From: Priestia megaterium NBRC 15308 = ATCC 14581
GTDB taxonomy: Bacteria; Bacillota; Bacilli; Bacillales; Bacillaceae_H
DNA length: 64,000 nt
NCBI RefSeq assembly: GCF_000832985.1
Contig: NZ_CP009920.1
Location: forward strand, 3,838,501 to 3,902,500
Direction of reading: 5' to 3'
The translations under genes were made by a program, and so were the position numbers. The notes beneath the pieces are model-generated. The model did not search any database and was not told the DNA's origin. It was given only the letters and a program-made list of their open reading frames with translations. How positions within the stretch are numbered: position 1 is the stretch's first letter; every line of letters begins with the position of its first letter. Positions 1 to 7,558 of this stretch are shown here, piece by piece.

Positions 1-2
1 GA

Positions 3-182
3 AGCACCCGTGCTAAAAAGTTAAATAAAGAGTTATACCTTGTGACCTTTGAAGAAAACTGGACCAACGGGAAACGAAAAGGACACTATGTAATGTCTTA
101 TAAAGTAAATCGCAGCAGTGTCTCAGGGTATGGCGGAAGTGATACAACACCTCCTTATTATGAAAAGGTATTAGAACAATAA
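3..182 (+). CDS. C-terminal end of an unidentified protein (cut by window edge)
   Basis: An open frame runs from the left edge to a TAA at 180-182 and gives 59 residues. It is lysine-rich and ends with a polar tail containing GYGGSDTTPPYY. I do not recognise the family. The next gene follows after 41 bases with its own ribosome binding site, so the two could be co-transcribed. The other two frames hit stops within the first 25 bases, which favours this one. The upstream part lies outside the window. Confidence 0.5.
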   Translation, partial: STRAKKLNKELYLVTFEENWTNGKRKGHYVMSYKVNRSSVSGYGGSDTTPPYYEKVLEQ

Positions 183-223
183 AATAGTAAAAATTAAGTT
201 TATGAATAAAGGAGCTTTGATCT

Positions 224-736
224 ATGTCTAAAATTTCCCTAGCAGAGGCTGTGAAATTGAAAAGTGTATTATCAAAACGAATACACGAATTAGAAGAAGA
301 GATGGATCGTGTTGCATTTGTAGAGATTGAAAAAGGGGAGAAGATTCCTCCTCAGGCTCGATCACTATCTGATGTTGAACAGGATTTAGAGGACATTCGA
401 AAGGATTTGCGTCTACTTGATAAATTAATGTATCAGGCCAATATCCAAAATAATATTACTTATAATGAACACAAACTAACAATTGTAGAAGCGATTGAAT
501 ATGCCACTCAATTACGTGCTAAAGCAAGAAAATACAAAGAGTTTGGATCATCGTCTAAAGAAGAATATCCCTACTATGGAGAAGGGGTATCCATTATTAA
601 AGTGGCTACATTTGATCCTGAAGAATATCGTCTAAGAGGGCTAGAGGTTGAAAAAAAAGCAAATAGATTATCAAATTTAATTAACGCTAAAAACTATCAA
701 ATAGAGTTAGAGTTTGATGGAGATAAATATTTTTAA
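224..736 (+). CDS. DIP1984-family protein
   Basis: Encodes 170 residues, highly charged and helical. The N-terminal half (about 1-75) has the pattern of a long coiled coil (LAEAVKLKSVLSKRIHELEEEM, then DVEQDLEDIRKDLRLLDKLM), followed by a second helical stretch that begins LTIVEAIEYATQLRAKA. This layout and the NITYNEHKLTIVEAI segment resemble the DIP1984 family, whose function is not established. There is no signal peptide or membrane segment, so it is probably cytoplasmic. AAAGGAG lies before the ATG. Family assignment is by eye; the reading frame itself is secure. Confidence 0.6.
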   Translation: MSKISLAEAVKLKSVLSKRIHELEEEMDRVAFVEIEKGEKIPPQARSLSDVEQDLEDIRKDLRLLDKLMYQANIQNNITYNEHKLTIVEAIEYATQLRAKARKYKEFGSSSKEEYPYYGEGVSIIKVATFDPEEYRLRGLEVEKKANRLSNLINAKNYQIELEFDGDKYF

Positions 737-927
737 CCCTTGAAGAGGTGAGACTCCCTTCAAGGCATAGAAGGAGAATGTTTAGTGTACTCAAAGTACT
801 ATTGTGATGGCAAGTGATAAAACCAATAATCCAATGACCCATTACACTGTTACTATTTACCAATAACTAACTATAGCAATGGACGGTCGATGACCAATAC
901 CTCCTTGTTTTTAACTCCTTCTATGGT

Positions 928-963
928 GCCCTTACTTGTAAGTTAAGTAAGGGCCTTATTTAT
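928..963 (+). terminator. Intrinsic terminator between convergent units
   Basis: Perfect 10-bp stem (GCCCTTACTT / AAGTAAGGGC) with a 7-base loop and a T-rich 3' side. It lies between the plus-strand DIP1984-like gene and the minus-strand SMR genes and could serve both directions. Confidence 0.7.
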
Positions 964-973
964 CTTATTTTTA

Positions 974-1285
974 TTAGAAAGCTTTCAGTATAATAACACC
1001 TGTAATAATAAGAGTAACCGAGATAATCTTTCTTTTGTTTTTTGATTCCTTAAATATATAAATACCTAACAGCGTTGTACTAACAATCGTCAGCCCTGCC
1101 CATATAGCAAAAACGATTCCAATTTCAAAATAGTGCGTCGTTAGAGAAATAAAATAAATACAAGCAATGAAGAGTAGAAATGCGCCTATCGTGGGAACAG
1201 TTTGTCTAAGGCCTTTAGATAGTTTTACACACATTTGGCCTGCAATGCCTAAAACTAAGCCCATCGTTAAAAATACGTATCCCAT
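974..1285 (-). CDS. SMR-family efflux subunit lacking the TM1 glutamate
   Basis: A 103-residue protein with four hydrophobic segments, the size and layout of small multidrug resistance (EmrE/EbrAB-type) subunits that export cationic drugs or metabolites using the proton gradient. It keeps the TM3 motif AIWAG with its aromatic Trp and the KLSKG turn after TM1. However, the essential TM1 acidic residue (Glu14 of EmrE) is missing: the aligned stretch is VLGIAGQMC. It is translationally coupled to the preceding SMR gene (stop and start share one base, TAATG), so the pair most likely forms a heterodimer in which this subunit does not carry the proton/substrate-binding carboxylate. Confidence 0.85.
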   Translation of the reverse strand: MGYVFLTMGLVLGIAGQMCVKLSKGLRQTVPTIGAFLLFIACIYFISLTTHYFEIGIVFAIWAGLTIVSTTLLGIYIFKESKNKRKIISVTLIITGVIILKAF

Positions 1286-1623
1286 TACGCTGTCCTTCTT
1301 TCTTTAGAGCTCCCTTTAATGTTAAGAGAAACTGCACCGATTATAATAAGAGAAACTCCTAAAATTTTAGATAAAGAAATAGTTTCATCAAAAAAGATAA
1401 TACCTGTGACAACAACAAGTACAGTTGCTCCTCCTGCATACAAAGCACTTGCTACTCCTACTTCACCTTTGGCGTTAATTAGCATATAAGCAGCAATTGA
1501 AGAACAATAAAATAGTATGGCGAGAACAGTAGGAACAAAGTTTGTGAATCCATTTGTAAGATTAAGAAAAAATACTGCGATTACCTCCAAGATGATGGCA
1601 AGAAACAATAGTAAATAAAACAA
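1285..1623 (-). CDS. SMR-family efflux subunit carrying the TM1 glutamate
   Basis: A 112-residue four-helix SMR protein and the first gene of a two-gene minus-strand unit. TM1 contains the expected acidic residue (AIILEVIAVFFL, Glu13). The TM3 position that is Trp in EmrE is Tyr here (SALYAGGATV). The C-terminal tail is basic and polar (KGSSKERRTA). A purine-rich binding site (AGGAGGAGATC) precedes the ATG. It overlaps the next SMR gene by one base and is divergent from a LysR regulator. Family knowledge says paired SMR genes form obligate heterodimers; the substrate cannot be inferred. Confidence 0.87.
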   Translation of the reverse strand: MFYLLLFLAIILEVIAVFFLNLTNGFTNFVPTVLAILFYCSSIAAYMLINAKGEVGVASALYAGGATVLVVVTGIIFFDETISLSKILGVSLIIIGAVSLNIKGSSKERRTA

Positions 1624-1807
1624 TCAGATCTCCTCCTTTCAGTCACCTGATTTTAAGAACTTTACGTAATTGCTACTAAATAATTGCAATAGCACTCGGA
1701 TGTCATTATTTTATCTAGAGCTTGATATCTTGTAAAATAATGATAAATGATTATAGATATCACTATTATTAATACCTAAATCAATGTAAGTGGAAAGGAG
1801 GATGTTT

Positions 1808-2695
1808 ATGGAAGTAGAAGATATACGCATATTTATGGCTGTAGCAGAATACGGCAGTGTAAGCCTTGCCGCTGATAAGCTAGGCTATGTCCAACCAAAT
1901 GTAACAGCACGTATTCGGTCTCTTGAACGAAAAATTGGACACCCATTGTTTCATCGTCACAGACGAGGAATGACATTAAATGTAGAAGGTCGAAAACTTT
2001 TAACATATGGAGAACAAATGATGCGGCTGATGGATGAAATACAGAAAGCATTTCAAGATGAGCGTAACCTTGTTGGATCATTATGTATTGGATTAGTTGA
2101 AACGGTAGTAGGGTTTCCTGAAATCATTTCTTCCTATCATAATAAGCACAAAAATGTGGATATTTCTCTAGTGTCAGGAGTAAGTACACAATTAATAGAG
2201 AAAGTTCTTAAGTTTCAGTTAGACGGGGCATTTGTAGCAGAACCAGTAAATGTGTCAACGCTTGATCAAATTCCAGCTTTTGATGAAGAAATTGTACTTG
2301 TATGCAGTGCAAATGAAAAAGGGAAGAAGCAGATTCAGTCTGCCAAAGAGTTGCTGCACTTACCATTCATTTTATTTAATGAAGGCTGCCAATATAGAGA
2401 AAGACTACAGCAGTGGTTAAAAGACGAACAAATAGTATCACCAAAAATCATGGAATTTGCTACACTTGAAACGATTATGGGGACAGTAGTTTCTGGTCTT
2501 GGTGTGACACTTATAGCCCGATCATTAGCGGAAAGATATGAGCGGGAAGGGTTAGTACAACTCTTTTCAATACCTGAGCCTTACAGAAACCTCAGGATTG
2601 TGTATGTTCGTCGCTCCGACTCCTATCTAGGAGTAACTGAGGGTGAATTTATAAAGACAATCAGCGAAGTAAGAGAAGGGAAAAAGCAGAAATAA
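1808..2695 (+). CDS. LysR-family transcriptional regulator
   Basis: A 295-residue LysR-type regulator: an N-terminal winged helix-turn-helix (about 1-60: FMAVAEYGSVSLAADKLGYVQPNVTARIRSLE) and a periplasmic-binding-like effector domain (about 90-290). I chose the ATG at 1808 rather than the GTG at 1790 because AAAGGAGG (1794-1801) sits six bases before it, inside the longer frame. It is divergent from the SMR efflux pair; the roughly 180-base shared region probably holds both promoters. LysR proteins usually control the divergent gene, so control of the SMR pump is the likely role, with an unknown inducer. Confidence 0.87.
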   Translation: MEVEDIRIFMAVAEYGSVSLAADKLGYVQPNVTARIRSLERKIGHPLFHRHRRGMTLNVEGRKLLTYGEQMMRLMDEIQKAFQDERNLVGSLCIGLVETVVGFPEIISSYHNKHKNVDISLVSGVSTQLIEKVLKFQLDGAFVAEPVNVSTLDQIPAFDEEIVLVCSANEKGKKQIQSAKELLHLPFILFNEGCQYRERLQQWLKDEQIVSPKIMEFATLETIMGTVVSGLGVTLIARSLAERYEREGLVQLFSIPEPYRNLRIVYVRRSDSYLGVTEGEFIKTISEVREGKKQK

Positions 2696-2841
2696 ACAGA
2701 CGGTTTTTTCATACAGAGCTTTTTTATTTACCCTATGTTTAATATGAATGCACCAAGTGTTAACTAGAAAGGTAAAAGTGAGTTTTTAAGCTCACTTTTT
2801 ATATGGCATAAATCATAAATGCTTTTAAAGGAGCCAGCACA

Positions 2842-3318
2842 GTGAAAATAGAGGACCAAAAATTTGCAGAACGAGTGCTGAAACACTTACTTATTGGCAG
2901 TCAAATAGACGGCCTGAAATTTGGGATTAATAGTTCTACAACTCTATTGTATTTTACTAATTATAATAGAAAAGATGATGGTGATTTTGTTTTAAACATC
3001 GAAACAAATTGGACTGTATATCCTGAAGCCTGTGATACATACCCATCATCAGAGGGTGAAGTGCCCTTTAATACAGAAGAGCAACATTTTAAGCATATTT
3101 GGGATATTAGGAGACAAAAAGTAGTAAACGTTCAGCTAGATACTGTATCGCCTCATCTTATCATTTCTCTAGAATCGGGGAGAGTTTTATTTGTGAATGG
3201 CTACGATCCTACCTACGAATGCTGGCAATTAGGAGACCCTTTTGGAGGAGTTGATTGGCTTTTAGTTGCAACTCCGGGCGGTGACATAGCTATTTGGTGT
3301 CCTAGTGAATTTGAATGA
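2842..3318 (+). CDS. Uncharacterised 158-residue protein
   Basis: Starts at a GTG with AAAGGAG (2827-2833) upstream. The product is acidic and soluble, with a predicted beta-rich C-terminal half containing WQLGDPFGGVDWLLVATPGGDIAIWCP. There is no signal peptide or transmembrane segment. I do not recognise a family. It lies at the head of a run of similar-sized Bacillus orphans (to 4526), some decayed, which resembles the immunity-gene clusters downstream of polymorphic toxins. That is context only; no toxin gene is visible here. Confidence 0.65.
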   Translation: MKIEDQKFAERVLKHLLIGSQIDGLKFGINSSTTLLYFTNYNRKDDGDFVLNIETNWTVYPEACDTYPSSEGEVPFNTEEQHFKHIWDIRRQKVVNVQLDTVSPHLIISLESGRVLFVNGYDPTYECWQLGDPFGGVDWLLVATPGGDIAIWCPSEFE

Positions 3319-3397
3319 GCGTTATGTTAACTATTCTTGTATATAGTGTACAAAAAAATCACTTAGGAAAATGGTAAAACATATGGAGGAAACATGC

Positions 3398-3883
3398 ATG
3401 AATACTATCTTAGAGAGCTTTTATGATTTAAAGGAAATAGTAAGTTCTTTTAATAATCTCCATGAGAAGTACAATTGGTTGTTGAGTGATTTAGATGGAT
3501 CTTTTCCAGATAAGTATCTTCATTACTTTACTGACTACAGAATTTACAACAACAGAACGAACACTAGTACATACTGGATTACAGGTGAAAAGCTCACGGA
3601 GCTTGCTAATAAAGAGGATATCTATTTTATATGGGGAGTTTTCTCAGCCTTTGATAAGAAAGAAATTATAAATTTAGATGTGCTTAAAGAAGAGCCTTAT
3701 GCTGATGGTAATCCGGATTTTTGGATTGAAGCACCAATAATTCAGCACCCTAAAGCAATTATAGAATTAGTTTTTTGGGACTCATCTTTAATTTTGCTTC
3801 TGAGCAAGGACGAAGAAATATCTAGGTATTTTAGAAACAAGTTTGCAAAATGGAAAGACCTAGAGGAGTACAATAACGAGTAG
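3398..3883 (+). CDS. Uncharacterised 161-residue protein
   Basis: The start is placed at the ATG at 3398, in frame with an ATG at 3371, because GGAGGA (3385-3390) lies seven bases before it. The product is soluble and rich in aromatic residues (YNWLLSDLDGSFPDKYLHYF, YFIWGVFSAF, ELVFWDSSLILLL), like small Bacillus immunity-type or DUF orphans. No catalytic motif, signal peptide or membrane span is evident. It follows the 158-residue orphan by 79 bases and precedes a decayed gene. Function unknown. Confidence 0.65.
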   Translation: MNTILESFYDLKEIVSSFNNLHEKYNWLLSDLDGSFPDKYLHYFTDYRIYNNRTNTSTYWITGEKLTELANKEDIYFIWGVFSAFDKKEIINLDVLKEEPYADGNPDFWIEAPIIQHPKAIIELVFWDSSLILLLSKDEEISRYFRNKFAKWKDLEEYNNE

Positions 3884-3884
3884 T

Positions 3885-4043
3885 CTTATAACTTATATAT
3901 ACTATAAAAGAAAAAACATCTATCGGAACTATCCTCAGGAAACAGCCACGGTTAAATGGATAAATGACGAAACAGTTGAAATCAGTGACCATACATTAAA
4001 CGTTAAACAAGATACATTTAATGCTAATGATCGGAGTAACTAA
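3885..4043 (+). pseudogene. Truncated remnant resembling the C-terminus of a DUF5412-type protein
   Basis: An open frame with no start codon or binding site reads IYRNYPQETATVKWINDETVEI and then SDHTLNVKQDTF before a TAA at 4041-4043. The pattern YP..T..VKWIND.TV.I....LNV..DT resembles the conserved end of DUF5412 proteins of Bacillus. The N-terminal part is absent and the preceding gene's stop lies immediately upstream, so this is a 5'-truncated fragment. The family match is from memory and moderate. Confidence 0.45.
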
Positions 4044-4223
4044 ATACTATTTTTAAACAATTAAGAGCTTTTGGTATTAATTATTTAAAAACGGGCTTAA
4101 TAAACAAGCAAAGCTGAAGCATCAAGCTACACTTATTTACTGTTGCTAAAATCGTTTCCTAGCGTTCGTCTAGAAAACAGCAGAGTAGACATTATTTACA
4201 TGTAAAAGAATAAACATTGGTAA

Positions 4224-4526
4224 TTGGATTATGTATTCAAAAGGGGGAGAACGGAAGAGGCAGCTGAATATGCTTTACATATTCAATGTTCTTGGCGTAT
4301 TGCCAAAGGTAATAAAATTGAAGATATAAACGAACACACGATTGTAGAAAGAGTTGACTCGGACGAAGTAGGAGGGCTAAAGATTTTTTTACCTCAAGGT
4401 TATTTATTAGAGGTGTTTCCAGATACGTCAGAAGACGATGAATACAGCGAGTTCTCGAGACTTTTCAAACGGAAGGAAGACAGCTCTCACTTTGTTGTCA
4501 CAGGAAATGGTCTTAAAAACGAGTAA
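4224..4526 (+). pseudogene. Probable N-terminally truncated orphan (GNG-tail family)
   Basis: The frame can only start at a TTG with no convincing binding site. The protein has a soluble core (ALHIQCSWRIAKGN) and an end (GYLLEVFPDTSEDDE, then SSHFVVTGNG) that in my memory characterises a family of roughly 130-170-residue Bacillus orphans; here only 100 residues remain and the usual N-terminal region is missing. It is best read as a decayed gene, although translation from the TTG cannot be excluded. It forms the end of the orphan cluster 2842-4526 and is followed by a strong terminator. Confidence 0.5.
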
Positions 4527-4543
4527 TCCTATAATTAAAGAAA

Positions 4544-4591
4544 TGAAAAAAGCACAAACCCGTTGGAAACGAACGTTTTTGTGCTTTTTTC
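4544..4591. terminator. Bidirectional intrinsic terminator
   Basis: Stem AAAAAGCACAAA / TTTGTGCTTTTT with a partly paired apical part (CGTT / AACG) and T runs on both strands. It serves the plus-strand orphan cluster and the convergent 48-residue minus-strand gene. Confidence 0.85.
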
Positions 4592-4606
4592 TTATTTTAT
4601 AGTGAG

Positions 4607-4753
4607 TTACATATAATCATAAGCGGAATCATCAAAATAGAGCCAGTGATAATATTCAACCTGCGGATCTGTCATCTTCGAAACTTCTTCTTCATTGAAT
4701 TTTTGATACTCAACTAATTTCTGCACTTTAGAATTTCTTTCCACTTGGCTCAT
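4607..4753 (-). CDS. BH0509-family small protein
   Basis: A 48-residue product, MSQVERNSKVQKLVEYQ at the N-terminus, then EEVSKMTDPQVEYYHWLYFD. AAGGAGG lies seven bases upstream of the ATG. The pattern MS..ER....Q.LV.......EEV.KMTD.EVE..Y matches the short BH0509-type proteins common in Bacillaceae, of unknown function. A palindromic cre-like sequence (AGAAAGCGTTTTCT, 4799-4812, two end mismatches to the CcpA consensus) lies upstream. Convergent with the orphan cluster. Confidence 0.65.
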   Translation of the reverse strand: MSQVERNSKVQKLVEYQKFNEEEVSKMTDPQVEYYHWLYFDDSAYDYM

Positions 4754-5107
4754 TTTAAATCCTCCTTATAGTTTGAGAAGTAACAATGTATTTAAATGTA
4801 GAAAGCGTTTTCTTTTTCTTGTTTTTATTATATATCTCAATATGAGATTAAAACAATATCAATTATAGATGATTTTTCAAAAAACAATATAGAAATGGTA
4901 TCATGGCGTCGGATAGGGACAACAAGGCTTCTGCAATCGAAATTAAATAATAGGTGATTCCCAATGGCAAGGCTAAAAATTTTTTGTTAGTATCGTTGCT
5001 TAATCCCTAAAAAACATTATGATAACTAGCTCTATAAATTAGAAATAAAGCTAACTGTGTTAAGCTAGCTTTATATTTTTTATGCTGTTTTCCAGAGCTG
5101 TAAATTT
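4754..5107. other. Intergenic region
   Basis: No supported coding frame. It contains the leader of the 48-residue gene, a cre-like palindrome (4799-4812), AT-rich sequence, and a hairpin at 5046-5073. Confidence 0.5.
5046..5078. terminator. Hairpin terminator downstream of the 63-residue gene
   Basis: Arms AAAGCTA (5047-5053) and TAGCTTT (5066-5072) followed by a T run on the plus strand; on the minus strand it follows the gene at 5108-5299. Confidence 0.5.
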
Positions 5108-5299
5108 TCAACTATCGTTCACTTTGTTATAAAAACTCTTTAACATTTTCATCATGTTACGCCCTGAAGTTCTTGACATTTGATTATTATCTTCATCATC
5201 ATGAGAACTCAGGTACCAACTTCCTTTGTTATCTTCATTTAATCTATATACCTTATTCGTTCTACTATCTGTATAAAAGTTTCCATCCTTCAGTCTCAC
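5108..5299 (-). CDS. Uncharacterised 63-residue protein
   Basis: Starts at GTG with a G-rich segment (GAGGGGGGA) about five bases upstream acting as binding site. The sequence is hydrophilic, MRLKDGNFYTDSRTNKVYRL followed by an Asp/Asn-rich middle and a basic helical end (RNMMKMLKSFYNKV). It could be a small beta-hairpin protein with a disordered tail. No family recognised. An opposing 61-codon frame (5173-5358) lacks a binding site and is considered a shadow. Confidence 0.5.
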   Translation of the reverse strand: MRLKDGNFYTDSRTNKVYRLNEDNKGSWYLSSHDDEDNNQMSRTSGRNMMKMLKSFYNKVNDS

Positions 5300-5447
5300 A
5301 CAATCCCCCCTCTACCAAGTGTCTATCCTGTATTATGCCCAAGATATCAATTTTATGAAAAAATTCATATACACAAAAACAGCAGATTTCTTAATACGCT
5401 TATTATTTTGTAAGTAATATACACAGGCGCAAAAAAGGATAAGAGCT

Positions 5448-5552
5448 ATGAGTGAGAAAATATTTGGTGATGGAGAAATAGTAAATAGAAGAGTATGGAA
5501 TGAATTAGTGACAATTTTAAAAAGTCATTATGTAAAAAAACACGAACTATAA
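5448..5552 (+). CDS. Small 34-residue protein
   Basis: Short frame MSEKIFGDGEIVNRRVWNEL, then VTILKSHYVKKHEL, preceded by AAAAAAGGATAAGAG. The composition is protein-like (amphipathic helix, charged ends) and the gene ends 40 bases before a good terminator. No family is recognised. It is too short to be certain; expression evidence would decide. Confidence 0.4.
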   Translation: MSEKIFGDGEIVNRRVWNELVTILKSHYVKKHEL

Positions 5553-5592
5553 TTATTGATGAATAAGTGTTGATATAAAAATCTTTTTAAGT

Positions 5593-5625
5593 AAAAACAG
5601 ACTCTGAAAATAGAGTCTGTTTTTT
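5593..5625. terminator. Bidirectional intrinsic terminator
   Basis: Perfect 13-bp stem (AAAAACAGACTCT / AGAGTCTGTTTTT) with a six-base loop; T tails on both strands. It terminates the cold-shock gene on the minus strand and the small plus-strand frame. Confidence 0.9.
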
Positions 5626-5636
5626 AGTATGGTTTC

Positions 5637-5837
5637 TTATGCTTTATTTACGTTTGTCGCTTGTGGTCCACGTTGTCCCTCTTCGATATCAAAAGTCACT
5701 TCTTGCCCTTCATCCAAGGATTTAAAGCCTTCACCTTGAATAGCTGAGAAGTGAACAAATACATCTTCTCCACCTTCGCGCTCAATAAATCCAAAACCTT
5801 TGTCAGCATTAAACCATTTCACTTTACCATGTTCCAT
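5637..5837 (-). CDS. csp: CspA-family cold-shock protein
   Basis: A 66-residue single cold-shock domain, the normal family length. Both nucleic-acid-binding motifs are present: RNP1 KGFGFIE (residues 13-19) and RNP2 VFVHFSAI (26-33). It opens with the standard [18 protein letters not shown] start. It acts as an RNA chaperone or single-strand nucleic-acid binder in the cytoplasm. AGGAGG precedes the ATG. Monocistronic, with its own terminator. It cannot be assigned to cspB, cspC or cspD from sequence alone. Confidence 0.95.
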   Translation of the reverse strand: MEHGKVKWFNADKGFGFIEREGGEDVFVHFSAIQGEGFKSLDEGQEVTFDIEEGQRGPQATNVNKA

Positions 5838-6457
5838 TTTTTGTTGCCTCCTAAAATGTAGAAAATAAACCAGATTATCATTAAATCTAGCTTATTTATA
5901 TATTATCCCAATGGAGACATCTTAAACTTAAATTAATTTGATCTTTTTAACTTTCTTTATCATCACTCATTCCATTAAAATGTAACAAGTGTATGGCTAT
6001 AACATCATAGTGAGGTTCTCGTGCAAAAACTTCAAATAAACATGGAAATGATAGAAGTCGAGTATTAGCCACTGTTCACCCAATCATTAAGGGCATTGCA
6101 TTCATAAATATGAACCTCAATTAGATACGAGAGCATAATGGGAGCTGTCTGTCCAAAAGAAAGGGAAGTTCACTCAAAAAATTTTTGAATAGTGGTGTAA
6201 AAATACATTCGATTAGATAGAAATCTATATACCTTTTTCATATAAATACAACCTTCGCACTACAATCAATAAACTTGTTTCCAAATAAAAAATGACGCCG
6301 TTGGAGGCGCCATTTTTTATAGGATAGAGAAGGACACACCCTATGCACGGGCGGTACTCTTAACACATCGTCTTGATTTGATAATACCCAGCGTTTAAAT
6401 TTACTAAACCTTTGGTTATGATGCTTTATGCAGAATATCTACGTTTACCTATTAAAA
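5838..6457. other. 620-base intergenic region
   Basis: No coding frame is supported. It includes the csp leader, an 8-bp inverted repeat with about 93 bases between arms (TGAGGTTC 6011-6018 and GAACCTCA 6112-6119), and a terminator hairpin at 6287-6318. Confidence 0.5.
6287..6318. terminator. Intrinsic terminator
   Basis: Stem AAAAAATGACGCC / GGCGCCATTTTTT with one mismatch and T runs on both strands. On the minus strand it lies about 140 bases past the secreted-protein gene at 6458-7102. Confidence 0.75.
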
Positions 6458-7102
6458 TTATTTATTAAATTTCTTTGGAAACTGCTTCACAACTCCCGCA
6501 GATATAGTATCTGCCATTAAGATAATATGTGATACTCCTTCATCAATTGCAACGATTCTCGCCTCCCAATCTCTTTCTAAGCTTGCAGATAAATCATTTG
6601 TCACTAATTTTAAATGCATATACAGTAATTTTTTCAAATCTTCATTTTTTAAATAAGGGTTGGCCTGGCTAAGGAACGCTGCTATATCATCAGCATTTCT
6701 ATACCATTCTTGGTTTAATTGATTCACCAAGGCTTTCTTTCCCGTTTTAGCCGCATCTACAATCTTGCCAGCAATCACAATATGTTCCTTGAGCAAATCC
6801 GTAAGTTTATTCCCAGCTTTTTCTCCGTATATCGGCTTCACAGCATTCCCGATATCTTCTTGATTTTTTAATAACCTTGTCAACACTTGTTTTTGGTCTT
6901 CTGATCCTGCTGTTGTTGCACTTGTAATATAATTGCTTGTCCACAGTACATGATCCATCCAAAGTCTTCTGAATTCATTTTCAAACTTTACCTGAGATTG
7001 ACTAACACGATGTTCTTGTGTTTCAGCACGAGCACTACTTGGTTCAACTAGCATGTTTAGCGAAAATAACAACATAAATCCCATCAATAATAATCTTTTC
7101 AT
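6458..7102 (-). CDS. Secreted helical-repeat protein of unknown function
   Basis: 214 residues. An N-terminal signal peptide is clear: MKRLLLMGFMLLFSLNML then an AxA-type cleavage site (SSARA-ET, about residue 26). The mature part is all-helical and looks duplicated: LWMDHVLWTSNYI ... DIGNAVKPIYGEKAGNKLTDLLKEHI and, later, WYRNADDIAAFLSQANPYLKNEDLKKLLYMHL. That suggests two related helical hairpins. It is likely released or wall-associated. Similar Bacillus proteins carry only uninformative annotations. Monocistronic; binding site GGAGGGAG before the ATG. Confidence 0.75.
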   Translation of the reverse strand: MKRLLLMGFMLLFSLNMLVEPSSARAETQEHRVSQSQVKFENEFRRLWMDHVLWTSNYITSATTAGSEDQKQVLTRLLKNQEDIGNAVKPIYGEKAGNKLTDLLKEHIVIAGKIVDAAKTGKKALVNQLNQEWYRNADDIAAFLSQANPYLKNEDLKKLLYMHLKLVTNDLSASLERDWEARIVAIDEGVSHIILMADTISAGVVKQFPKKFNK

Positions 7103-7558
7103 AAAAACGCTCCCTCCAATTTAAACGAGTATGCGCCTTATTATTTGTATATGGGATTTTTCACATTCCTCAAAATGTTACATTCTAATAGTGATTTTTT
7201 ATAGGGTATCTCCATACTTTCAATCAGCCAACATAGAGGAAGGGGGAGAGAGGATACCTTTTTGTAAGGTTAGAGCAGAAAAAATAAAGCTTTTTTTGTT
7301 CACTAACAAAGAAACAATCATTGAGGTCTAATTTCCTTCCAAGTTTTTTGACTCATTCAATTATTTATACATTCTCTAAAAAATGTCTTTAACATAAGAA
7401 CCTAATGGCAACACTATAAACAATAGTTAGTGAATAGGATTTCTTTGCATAAATTTGGGGTTTTTTCCAGATGAAACTCAAAAAATGAGATAAAGATTAA
7501 TGAGCTATTCCTTTCACATAAGCTTGTCAGAATACTATCTAGAGAGAGGTCGAACAAT
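7103..7558. other. Intergenic region upstream of acetolactate synthase
   Basis: A 66-codon frame at 7131-7331 has no binding site and an odd Cys/Ile-rich composition, so it is not called. The rest is AT-rich and presumably holds divergent promoters for the flanking genes. Confidence 0.5.

Noticed and set aside
1790-1807. Upstream GTG start for the LysR gene
   Set aside because: The strong binding site AAAGGAGG falls inside this extension and fits the ATG at 1808.
7131-7331. 66-codon plus-strand frame
   Set aside because: No binding site, improbable composition, and it lies in the divergent promoter region between two clear genes.
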